Program-made: the position numbers and the translations under genes | Assembly: GCA_036897095.1 (NCBI GenBank) | Contig: JAYMSP010001474.1 | Location: 1 to 31,725 of the forward strand | DNA: 31,725 bases | Direction: 5' to 3' | Source of the DNA: Plantago elongata | Taxonomy: Eukaryota > Streptophyta > Magnoliopsida > Lamiales > Plantaginaceae | In this document: piece by piece, positions 22,148-31,725 of the stretch | Layout of the letters: each line of letters opens with the position of its first letter | Numbering within the stretch: the stretch's first letter is position 1 | The notes under the pieces: model-generated | What the model was told of the DNA's origin: nothing | The model's input: the letters and a program-made list of their open reading frames with translations, nothing else | The model's database searches: none

Positions 22148-23434
22148 AGTCTCTAAAGATTACTTAACTAATTTACATACATGTCAAAAATATGCCTTTA
22201 TATTGGTTCCAACTTCAAGAGACTATATAGTAAAATATCGCATCTAATTTAACAATATTAGAACACAAGAAAATTTTGAAAATTCAGTTATATAGATGGA
22301 TCATGGATGTCTATGAGTGAGTTGTTCTGAAAAACAGCTTGTGCTATTATTTTTCATTGATTACAATATGAACTAAACCTAGGTATGCATCAGTTACATG
22401 AACTAAACGCCTATAAAATAAAATGTGCAATTAACGAGCATGCTCACATTCAAGGAGCATCACCCATTAAGATCATGTCCCATTCATCATCTGTAATCTT
22501 CCCACTTGCTACCAAGCTGCAGTCGCATGTTATTTCCAACTTCTCTTCGGTTCAGCTACAACCATAAGCACATCATCCATTAAACATGGTCAAACCCATC
22601 ACACATTCCATATCAACCCCTATAATATGTACCTTGTAAATGTATATACCAAACACATAACTATTAATTTAATTCCATTTCAAATCATCAATAGAAGTGC
22701 ACCGGGCAGTAGACGAATATCAACAATAGTATGACGGATACCTTTACACGACTTCTAGAGGATTAAATATGTATGCCATGTACCTCTGTTTTTGGCACAT
22801 GCAATTGATCTTGTTTCAAGTCCCCAAATCCTTTGTAGAAGCAGTATACTGTTAAGAATCACCGAATGATAGGCCACTGACAAACTACGGTTAACTTGCA
22901 CCACTGGTTGCACACACTTCTTGCACTGATGAGAACAAGTCTAGGAATAGAAGGTATAAAGAATTAGAGAAGTTGATGAGATTGGGGAAAAACATCTAAT
23001 GAAAATATATATATTGATAAAAATATGTAACTGGCCAAGTAAGCAATCAAGTTCCCGTCCATGGAATATATGAATGTAAACATACTGGTGACGAGCAGGC
23101 AACTACAAAATCATCTATCACTTTAAGATCAAATTTGCAATGCGCAAAGAACATGAAAGCACAACATATGCTAGACATTATTTAAGATGGCATCCTTCAG
23201 CTATCTTAAAATTTACTTTAGTAGCTAAGTTTGAAATGAAATTTACTTAGAATATTTGTTGACTATATCTTTTACATGTGAAGTTATATATTTTAGTGAA
23301 AATGTTACAGAATGCAAATTAAACCTTCAACTCCAGTTATGGCAGTTTATGATAGCATGATATTCATAAGATTTATTCTCATCTCTACCACGCAAATAAC
23401 AGTCATATAATTGAGGGTTGTTCAAAGTTATGAC
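22148..23434. other. No established gene; exon-like pieces on the minus strand
   Basis: Mostly AT-rich DNA. On the minus strand 22848-22784 is bounded by TTCTTAACAG and AACAGAG|GTACATG, and a further acceptor-like GGTTGTAG precedes 22555. These may belong to a transcript starting beyond the solo LTR. No family was recognised. Confidence 0.3.
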
Positions 23435-25602
23435 TGTAAGGACCCTGAATTTTATTATGTGGTATCAACAATTAATTCGATAATAATATTATTATTTTAA
23501 CTGGCCATTGACCCCTGGCTCGACGTGCGCGAATATATTCGACCATTAATAACGAGCCGAATTTGGAGATTAATGGCCGGTTATACTCGCCAGTTAATTA
23601 CGAATAAACGTTAATTTATTTTTTTATATTAAACTAATAAAATAATAATAAAAATAAAATAATAAAAATTATTTTATTATTTTTTATCCTAGTCCAGTAT
23701 GTGTCTAGGATCGTCCCGAATATTGAATTTTCATTTTTCAGAATTTATTTACAAGCCGTTTGGAGTCCAGAAGAAACCGGGTTTATATAATGGCAAAATG
23801 CCAAATTTCAACTGTTCGGTCTTTTTTCGGTGTGTTGTTGTCGATGGTGGAACGATGCACCAGTCTGTGAATTGTTGAGTTATACTGTATACTTGTCATG
23901 TATTTGCGTGATTGCGTATGAGTGATTGCTTTGCTGTTGGGTCGAATTTGTATCCTGATGTTCTTAAGGTCTACGTATATGGTTGAGATGTTGATATGTT
24001 GTGGTTGACATGTTTGAGTGATAGATAATTCGTACACGCATTGACGGATGAGTACTTATACGTTTATGTTGATAGAGGTGAAAGGCAGTCTTATTGCGTG
24101 CTTGCTGGTCACTGCCTTTCCTGTGTGAGCGAGCGTTGATTTGATTGCTATTTGCTCGTTTATATTATGCGAGTGTGAATTGGTTAATGTTAGTTGAGTT
24201 TTGTGTTGATAGATATGAACAACCTGCTTTGTTTTGGTACTCGTCATCACTTGAATAGAATGACCTGTATAGTCCCATGAGATGCCTTGTTGGTCTATCT
24301 GTGTGCAGTTGGAGTACCTGTCGATTAATATGATCATGCTAAAGCCGATTAGCTTTTAATAGTACTCAAGCCTCGAATTGGGTAGCTTGCCTAGTTTGCT
24401 TGTTGAGTTATGGAACGTTCTACGTATACGTGTTTGTCATTTCAAACCTTCCTCCGAACAGCCCGTGTCGCTTAATTCTCTGGTTGCTATTTTGAACTTC
24501 TAAAATCTCCATGTTTTTACAGAAACTTCTTAACTGATATAGCTATGCTGGGAATTTTGATTTGAGGGATTTGGGATGTCGTTGATGGTCCGAATAGATT
24601 TAAAAAAAAAAAAAAAAGTGAAACAGTTTGCTGTCAAAAACATACTTAACAAGTACTTTTATAAATTCTCTTGATAAATAAAGCATCTGATATCCACCAA
24701 TTATAGGATTTGGTACTTTTCCTCTTAAAACCCCGAATATTATGCTTGTCAGTATGTTTACAAGCTTTTCTGATATTGGTAAAAGATTGAATCTGGAACT
24801 TGCACCCATATATTGGTTAATTCCTGCTTCCCTATGTACCTTGGCATGCTTCCTTGTAATTTGTGTACAAAATATTAGGATACTGCACGTAAGAACCTGA
24901 TGATGAATGTAGTCGGTAGGCAGATCAGTCAATATCTATTTTTAGTCCACAAGTTGAGTATATTATGTGAACTGGCTATACTTGATAGTTAGAGACTTGG
25001 AAGGACAAGAATATGAATTTCAAATATGATGTAGTTTGGCTATGTTCTGCTTGTTATATTGGTTCATGTTGTCGTTAACTGGTATTTTGGTTGAGTAGTC
25101 GGCCTGTTACTTGGTGTTTAATTTATCTGCACGCGCATAGTAGCTTTAGGTTCTGAATTAATTTCAACCTGAGCATGAAACTAGATACTGCGTCAACCTT
25201 GAGTATAATTGGTTAGCATCATATGATTCTATGGAATTATGTGCTTAAGCGTTGTCGTCATTTAACTGTTGTTACTTGTTATGATTGTTGGGGGATTTTA
25301 CGAGAATCTTATAATTATTCTTGCGTAAAAGTAAATAGTATTGTCCATTTATCAGGATTTCGAAGTTGCATAGCTTACAAGATCAACAAGGTGAGTGATT
25401 ACTGGCTTTCGGTATCCGACCTTGTGAAAGTTGTTACCTTTCAAGTCATGTTATTCCCGCACCTGTTTCTGTTTACTTGATTGCCTGCCTAACTCTGACT
25501 CCGACTAGGCAACTACGTCTCGACTGACTGCGACGGGTCCACTAACTACGATTATGGACTATAGGATGGTTATTGAATTGACTACTGACTTGACGAATGT
25601 AG

Positions 25603-25697
25603 TTGAACCTGTTGATCTGTATTTTAGTACAGCTTGAACCTGTTGATATGTATTCTAGTTATAGCTTGAACCTGTTGATCTGTACTCTAGTTACAGC
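25603..25697. repeat. 31-32-bp tandem repeat inside the solo LTR
   Basis: TTGAACCTGTTGAT(C/A)TGTA begins at 25603, 25634 and 25666, followed by a decayed fourth unit (TTGATATTTTGACCTG) near 25698. Internal tandem repeats are common in long LTRs. Confidence 0.8.
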
Positions 25698-25916
25698 TTG
25701 ATATTTTGACCTGATTATATCATGTTATTCTATTCCAGTTATCTCATGTTGTTCCATCCTGATTATATCATGCTGTCCCACATGATTTGCATTGCATCTA
25801 GTTATCTACTGATATTTCGTCTTGATTCTGTCATGTTGATCCTCATGAACTGCATTGCACGAAAACTGATTCGTAAAGGCAACCACACACTGTTTTTGGA
25901 AAAACTTGGGAAACCC

Positions 25917-26073
25917 TCTTGGTCGACAGTTTCGACAAGAGTAACAGAGCGTTCTGCGGCGCTATCATTTCTGGTCGACATTTTCGGAGCCAGCGGGCTG
26001 CGGCGCTATCTTTTCCCGTCTTGGTCGACGTTTTCGACAAGAGTGGTGTCTTGGTCGACGGTTTCGACAAGAC
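25917..26073. repeat. Cluster of TCGAC hairpin motifs inside the solo LTR
   Basis: TCTTGGTCGACNNTTTCGACAAGA-type units at about 25917, 26019 and 26049, and a partial one at about 25971. Each is an imperfect inverted repeat. CTGCGGCGCTATC also occurs twice (about 25955 and 25998). The GC content is well above the surroundings. Confidence 0.75.
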
Positions 26074-26646
26074 TTTTCGGGCTCCTGACTGATTGTTCGG
26101 ACTATTCAAACGGTCCTATTTTATGAGTTGTGATGGGTCGTGCCTGTCATAAAAACAACTCTACGCGCGGTCACGCCGCTACTTATTTGATTGACCGGTA
26201 CCTGATCCGTACGGTCCAGCCCAAGATAGTGACTACGTTTCAGTACTGTAAATCTAGCACCTTTCATGTGCTATGATCCTGACTGACTGTTAACGGTTTC
26301 CCTATTTTTAAAAGTGCCTGATCAGCGTGTTCTGGTGGTTTGCTATCCTGTTGCATTCATACTCATCTTCATGCATGCCTGATTATCCTCACTGAGTCTA
26401 TATGACTGACACTCTCCTTGTCCCAATAATAATTTCCCAGGTAAAGAGCACGAAGTGAGGACGGGGTAGACAGACAGATTGACACTAGGACTTGTTATTC
26501 CGCTACTGATCTCTTAGAAGTGTGTAATAACTGCTGATTTGTAAATGATATTCGGGGTGTGTAATACTTATATGTTTTGATATCTATGTATTCGGAAGTT
26601 CGGCATAATCCTTGACGTCCGGACCAGATTGGGGCCTTACAATGAC

Positions 26647-28080
26647 ACTCAGGCCTTACAATGACACTCCAATATAGAGAAATCATAGTGTTGCATTTCC
26701 CATAATTGGGTAACTAAAGAAACCAAAATTAAAAGAAAAATGGTAAGAATATCATACTGGCAAAGAATAATTAGGTTATATATCGTGCACGCAAAGGAAT
26801 TGAAACAACAGAATAAAATCATATAGATGAAACCTGGATAGTAAATTTATATCTAGAAGCAACAAACACATTTATATTTGCACATGAGATACTCAAGTTG
26901 AGTTAAAATGTTAAAAGAGTTATGCCGTCAAGCTAAACTTAAAGCTACCAAAAAAACTAAGATATGGTAAACATGGAGAAGATGAATTTCATTAAATAAG
27001 AGCCAACAAAGAATACATGTAACTGTAAGCAAGATTGATGTGAAACATATCAACCTTAATAGAGAATTCTCACTTGAGCATTTAATCAAACACAGGTTAA
27101 TACACATAAATTTCTTATAATCTACAAAATTTAGAAACTTATTCAGTAAAAATATGAGCATCAAAATTATATATATCAAACGGAAAGTGTAAGGCCACAT
27201 GAAAAGATCTTCAAAGAGAACTACAAACAGAGAGAAACTTGAGATTACACGAAGCACAACACGTACCTCTGAACATAAACAAGCTCTTCACACCTGTGTG
27301 ACTTTACTGAAAGGGATCTAACGAAAATATGTACGTGCCTTTGCATTAAATATGGAGGCAAACGAAGCGTCTGGTGGTAAAACACATGATGATTTTGGAG
27401 AAATCACAACTAAATTTGTAAAGGGCCACGAAAATTGTGTAGAAAAGTTCAATCAATTGTACTAACAATCGCATCCATCAATGTACAACCTAAGAATGAA
27501 ATTGAGCACTACGGGTACCTTAACAGAGCGAATACACCGGGACTGGGGCCGATTGAGCAAATTCGTGTTGATTTTGTAGCTTCTATGAATCTGTGTTTGT
27601 GTTGTTGACGAATGCTCTACCTATGGTTTATAGGGCTGAGTAGCAACTGCCTTATAAATATTGATTGAGAAACACATCTTTCCACGAGTGGGTGAGTAAA
27701 GCGGCAGAATGATGCTGGAAGAGAGACGACGTTTGTGTATGTCGATTGATGAGGTAGACAAGAAAAGCGATAAGAGAGTGACGACAAAAAATAAGAATGC
27801 GATATTATAAGGTTGTTTTACATTTATCAAAATTGTTAAACAAACTGAGACTTATTATATTGTTTAATTCATATTTATAATCGTTAATTATTATTCAATT
27901 GAAGTTACATATTTAAATTAACTAAAATTGCAACGAATTACTAAAAAAACACTAAATATTATTTTAAAACATAAAACTATGATTTGGCAATCATGAGGGT
28001 TGCCAAACTAAGCTTTTAGCAGACTTGAAGGCTGCCAAATTTTCTAACAATGACGAGGAGTGCCACAAGTTGAGCATATG
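26647..28080. other. No established gene; possible minus-strand promoter and leader exons
   Basis: On the minus strand there are TATA-like sequences near 27650-27630, a possible leader exon ending at 27519 (TTAAG|GTACCCG), and a 40-nt exon-like piece 27306-27267 between CCTTTCAG and CAGAG|GTACGTG. None has recognisable coding content. The rest is AT-rich. Confidence 0.3.
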
Positions 28081-28104
28081 GCAGGTTCCAATATGTGTAT
28101 TGTA

Positions 28105-28260
28105 CCTCTGATATGCAGTAGATCGGAACCTCCGATATGCTGATTACTTCGGCATATCGGATATTCGAATATGTTGTTGCAAACCTCTGATTTGCAGCAG
28201 ATCGGAGAAGATTTCTCCGATGCAGGAGCTCTAATATGCAACATATCAGAGCAACTCCGA
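28105..28260. repeat. Cluster of CCGATATGC-type direct and inverted repeats
   Basis: CCTCTGATATGCAGTAGATC (about 28105) recurs as CCTCTGATTTGCAGCAGATC (about 28184). CCGATATGC (28132-28140) pairs with GCATATCGG (28152-28160), TCGGAGAA with TTCTCCGA (28202-28220), and CTCTGATATG with CATATCAGAG (28242-28251). The whole block could form several stems. Confidence 0.7.
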
Positions 28261-28487
28261 TGACATTAGTGATTTAAGGTCATACTTCGCGTTTTTCTTT
28301 AATTCTCTTCTATATGGACGATGAAATTAATTCCAGTAAACTCGTTTTAATGTTTTAGCTAAAATTGTAATTTTTAAAATTAAAAGGAGTATTTTGCAAA
28401 TTATTATAATGTCAGTATCATTTTTATTATATAAAAAAATGTTTTGTGTTTAGTAAAAGGTGTCATACGTTTTATATTCCTAAAATT

Positions 28488-28578
28488 GGGGCGGTTTAAT
28501 GATATATGTTTAATTGAATTGAATTGAATTGAAATTAATTTAAGTGTATAATTTAACTAAATAAATTTGAACTATACT
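28488..28578. repeat. Dispersed repeat, copy 2 of 2
   Basis: Same orientation and core (TAATTTAACTAAATAAATTTGAA) as 11509-11602. It also contains three GAATT units in tandem (TTGAATTGAATTGAATTG). Confidence 0.55.
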
Positions 28579-29571
28579 AAGTTATTAGTATTAACCCGTG
28601 GCGATGACATAGTATAGTTTGCTTCTAATAATGAAAATAAAAGGAATGATAAACAATAAATTAATCAAGAGAATAATTTAATCATTATGTAAACAACGTT
28701 GGCTATGGGTCGGTTCGTAGTCATTCTTCATCCAATATTATCATTACATATGCAACTTTCTCCCTCATAAATGGAACCAGATTAAATATAAAAATATAAA
28801 ACACAATGAATAGGTTAAATTCGTCTGTTGATGTTTCTAATTTTACATGATGTTCAAAACATTATAACGCATCTCTGAGATTTGGAATGAGGTTAAAATA
28901 AGGTTTATTAAATTAATTAAAATTTGTGAAAGATCGAATATTGTTGGTGTTTGCTGAATAAAGTATTGTTAGTAAATTTCAAATTATGCTTCTGTAACAT
29001 GATTAATTTGTCCTTAGACTCTTTGACATTGAATATACATGAGATATAGACATTTTCCAACAAGAATCATAATATTAGGATTAATATAAAAGATTTTAGG
29101 AATATTATCCCATCATTGCTCACTTCATGAGCAGTTTAGATAGAAAATTCACAAGTAACAACATATACATGTGTTTTAGACCAAAAAATATATTTTGAAT
29201 AGAAAGCACAGTAATATATCTTATAAAAATACAAATCATCATAACAAAGGAGATTTGAGTACCGAAATGTATTTTACATTGAAGGACTAGTAAGTCGCCA
29301 GAATCAGACAATTTAAATACGAACTCGAATTCGAAGTTTATCGCACGGATAACTTTACATGACCTAATATAAGTAATACATACTTTTCTTATTGATTTGA
29401 CCTTAGGGGTTCACCTTCCTTAAGTGAAAAAGAATGGAATTGTACGAGGAGATGATTCTGATTGTCGCACCTTTAACAACGACTTCCAGTAATTGTATAT
29501 CTCGATAACACATTTAAAACATAGAGAAGGAAAATAAGTTATAAAAATGAAAATACGAATCATAATAATAA
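28579..29571. other. AT-rich DNA, nothing recognised
   Basis: No protein-like ORF, repeat array or transposon end was seen on either strand. Confidence 0.5.
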
Positions 29572-29670
29572 ACGAGGGTGACAACCTCGGTAAAAAGAGA
29601 TTCAGACGAGGGTGACAACCTCGCATAAAAAGAGATTCAGACGAGGGTGACAACCTTGCGTAAAAAGAGT
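29572..29670. repeat. 34-35-bp tandem repeat with built-in hairpin, three copies
   Basis: ACGAGGGTGACAACCT starts at 29572, 29606 and 29641, followed each time by CG and TAAAAAGAG. CGAGG ... CCTCG within each unit can pair (5-bp stem, 7-base loop); the third copy has CCTTG and loses it in part. Confidence 0.85.
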
Positions 29671-29682
29671 CTTTTAATTGAA

Positions 29683-29880
29683 TTAGGGCAATCGCTAAGT
29701 GCCATGCGGAGCGAAGTGCTACATCGCGTATTCACGGTGGGAGCCACCACTCGAGTTCGTAGGGGCCACCTTTAGAGAACTAGCCTATATTGTTTTAATG
29801 ATCCTTGATTTGAAATAGGGCATTCGCTAAGTGCCATGCGGAGCGAAGTGCTACATTTCATATTTGCGGTGGGAGCCACC
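29683..29880. repeat. Direct repeat pair of about 67 bp
   Basis: TCGCTAAGTGCCATGCGGAG...GAAGTGCTACAT...CGGTGGGAGCCACC occurs at 29683-29748 and 29814-29880, differing mainly in the middle (CGCGTATTCA versus TTCATATTTG). It is probably part of the same repeat system as the hairpin array just upstream. Confidence 0.85.
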
Positions 29881-29941
29881 TCCTCTACCCTCAACGAGTG
29901 CAATAATTGAAAAATTATTATTGGAATAAAACTTGCGGTGG

Positions 29942-30509
29942 TAGGGGTGTATTTCGAACCGAACGAACGAACAATTAGCTTAGCGAACGTTCGTTCATTC
30001 GATAAGTCGTTTGTTCGGTTCGTGTTCGTGTTCGACGAACATCTGAACATTTTGTTCGTGTTCGGTTCGATAATATTTTAACAAGTTCGTGTTTATTCGT
30101 AAATGTTCGATTGTTCGGTTCGTCAAATACATAAAATTAATTATAAGACAATAAAAATACAAAAACTTCTCATTAACATGTCATAAAATAATTACATAAA
30201 CTAATGGAATTATAATATCTTCTCATAAATATTGTGCTCCACATATTATCTATTGAATATATTAATAATATAAATATAATTACTATTAGTTATATAATAT
30301 TAATATATAGTGTAATTTTATTAAATATTTAATTTGTTCGCGAACCGTTCATGAACTACTGAACAATAATAAATATGTTCGTGTTTGGTTCGTTATCTAC
30401 ACGAACATGTTCGCGAACTGTTCGGTTCGGTCAAACTCAAACATGAACCAAGCGTTGACCGATTTTTTGCACGAACTTTTCACGAACGTTCTGTTCATTT
30501 ACACCCGTA
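29942..30509. mobile_element. TTCG-rich foldback element with hAT-like ends
   Basis: Begins TAGGGGTGTATTTCGAACCG and, read inverted from the right end, TACGGGTGTAAATGAACAGA. Both sides are dense in GAAC/GTTC words (GTTCGTGTTCG, GAACCGTTC, GTTCGGTTCGGTC), and the centre (about 30120-30330) is AT-rich. It matches the familiar plant pattern TAGGGGTGTAAA...TTTACACCCCTA of non-autonomous elements. A clean target duplication could not be found. Confidence 0.6.
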
Positions 30510-30953
30510 CCGGTCGTTATGTTAAATGAAAGAAATAGCAAATGCTACTATGAAATAACCGATAACTATATATGAGATTGCAACACAAATGTGCATTTAA
30601 GTTTTAGTCGATTCTAACAAACTTTACCCAATTCATCTCTTAGAAAACGGTTACTACATATCCGCCACTTATGAACAAACAAATCAAACTTTTTCTTAAA
30701 TAAAGACCCCACCTTTTTACCCAATGAGCTCATTTAGCTCACCCCATTTTTCTAAATTATTCCAGACCACTGGGTTCTAGTGGAATTGGTCGTGTGCCAT
30801 CGAGTGAGGATCACTGAATGCAAGAAGAAGCTTCCGCTGACGATCAAGAGCTTTACATCTTCCGATTATCGGAATAGTGTTAGTTAAGTATTATCGAAAC
30901 ACGTATTCTTTTAGACAACGAGATGTGTTGTACGTTAACTTCTCGAAAAATTA
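30510..30953. other. Intergenic, nothing recognised
   Basis: No coding or repeat structure that could be supported. Confidence 0.45.
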
Positions 30954-31198
30954 TACTCCGTCAGTCCCGGTTTGGAAGTCCCGCTTTCCATTTTGTGTTG
31001 TCCCAGTTTGGAAGTTCCGCTTCCTTAAATAGAAAATATCTCTCTTACTTTATACATTATCTTTCATATTTTATTTACTATTTCTCCTACTTTATCCAAT
31101 CACATTTATGATTTATTACCTTATTTTCTACTCTATTACCTTTTTGTTAAAATTTGTATCCGATCTCGCGAAATATCTAAAGTGGAACGGAAGAAATA
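30954..31198. mobile_element. MITE of the CTCCGTC...GGAACGGAAG type
   Basis: Begins TACTCCGTCAGTCCCGGTTT and ends AAAGTGGAACGGAAGAAATA, flanked by TA. The phrase GGTTTGGAAGTCCCGCTT is duplicated as AGTTTGGAAGTTCCGCTT just inside the left end. Short ORFs across it have no meaning. Confidence 0.6.
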
Positions 31199-31383
31199 AT
31201 TTAATATTAAATCTAATATATATTATTAGTTGCATCATTACTTTTATATGCATCGTATCACTATTCATATTTTTGGGTGTTACATGCTAGTATAGTGTAT
31301 AGCTTACATTCGTTCTTAATTAATATAGTTTCCTTATCTGGTTTATGTTTATTTCAATTTTACTACATCATGTACGTGTCATG
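31199..31383. other. Intergenic, nothing recognised
   Basis: AT-rich spacer between two transposon-like sequences. Confidence 0.4.
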
Positions 31384-31725
31384 TAGGGCTGAGCATCGGT
31401 CCAGGTCCAGACCGAACCGGGACTGGAAAGATATTGGCCCGGACCGATTTAAGGTATTTTTCAATATTGAGGCCCGGACCGATTGTAGACGAACAAAATT
31501 CGTCTACTCTAAAATGACATTAAAAACTATATATTATAATACAAAACATAACGTTTCTAGTATTTTTGGGATTTTACAAAATTAAATTCCAAAATAAAAT
31601 TGCTAGATCATTTTTATAATATGTGGAATTAAATCAAATGATGTCGTATGGGTCAACGTGGAAGAAATTGCGTAAATTAGACTCCGTACGATGAAATCAG
31701 ACTGCGTACAACGAAATTGGACTTC
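31384..31725. mobile_element. Left end of a GGTCC/CCGGACC-rich non-autonomous element, cut by the window edge
   Basis: TAGGGCTGAGCATCGGTCC followed by repeated GGTCCAG, ACCGAACCGG and GGCCCGGACCGATT (twice: about 31436 and 31471). This resembles common plant elements that begin TAGGGCTGAGCA. The opposite end lies outside the window. A direct repeat ATGAAATCAGACTGCGTAC / ACGAAATTGGACT near the window end suggests another short tandem unit. Confidence 0.4.

Larger units (their letters stand above)
23435..26641 (+). mobile_element. Solo LTR, about 3.2 kb, probably Ty3/gypsy
   Basis: ATGAC at 23430-23434 and again at 26642-26646 is a 5-bp target duplication. The enclosed 3207 bp starts TGTAAGGACCC and ends GGGGCCTTACA, the inverted TG...CA ends of an LTR. 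Its 3' part (GGACGGGGTAGACAG at about 26460, then GGTGTGTAATACTT and GACGTCCGGACCAG) resembles the U5 region of plant gypsy LTRs as I recall them. No primer-binding site, polypurine tract or gag-pol is present, so this is a solo LTR left by recombination between two LTRs. ORFs inside have no retroelement domains. Just after the right end, about 18 bases (GGCCTTACAATGACACTC) are duplicated in tandem. Confidence 0.75.

Noticed and set aside
24600-24617. A-run inside the solo LTR as the tail of a nested retroposon
   Set aside because: No flanking duplication or head could be found; may be simple slippage.
25722-26126. ORF of 134 codons with repeated SWSTVSTR words
   Set aside because: The repeats are the TCGAC hairpin motifs in the LTR read in frame; no retroelement protein similarity.

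Overview
The window is nuclear DNA from a flowering plant, most likely a eudicot. Genes have GT-AG introns in AT-rich flanks, plant-specific families are present (an early nodulin-like phytocyanin and an HT1-type Raf-like kinase), and the intergenic space is packed with plant transposable elements. No prokaryotic features, CRISPR array, rRNA or clear tRNA gene was seen. Four intact protein-coding genes occupy the left 18 kb. The right 13 kb is almost entirely mobile-element debris.

Layout. 1-2.3 kb: GA-rich minisatellite and a small broken gene fragment (-). 2.57-4.44 kb (+): GPI-anchored early nodulin-like protein, two exons, 226 aa. 4.9-5.1 kb: SINE-like insertion with a 14-bp target duplication. 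6.33-7.65 kb (+): Raf-like kinase of the HT1 type, three coding exons, 374 aa. 9.23-10.92 kb (+): ribosomal protein eL42 (RPL44/RPL36a), four coding exons of which the first is only the ATG; promoter with a perfect Site II palindrome and a telo-box. 13.20-17.91 kb (-): large subunit of TFIIF (RAP74), nine coding exons, 535 aa. RPL44 and TFIIF-alpha converge.

The right part contains a gypsy-like LTR fragment split by a near-palindromic Mutator-like element (18.9-19.9 kb), a Helitron 3' end, a Stowaway-like MITE, a dead LINE (zinc-binding and RNase H part), a 3.2-kb solo LTR with a 5-bp target duplication, several tandem hairpin repeats, and hAT-like foldback elements.

The most unusual points are a five-copy 41-bp tandem repeat that multiplies the exon 1/intron 1 splice-donor junction of the TFIIF-alpha gene; an orphan promoter-like copy of that gene's leader sequence just downstream of RPL44, facing back into it; a 93-bp stop-free, frame-preserving intron in the TFIIF-alpha acidic region; and the nested, palindromic MULE. 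The genes do not form a pathway. RPL44 and TFIIF-alpha are housekeeping (translation, Pol II transcription), and both carry Site II and telo-box promoter motifs. No wholly new biological system was recognised. Gene models are hand-built from splice consensus and family memory, not from alignments.
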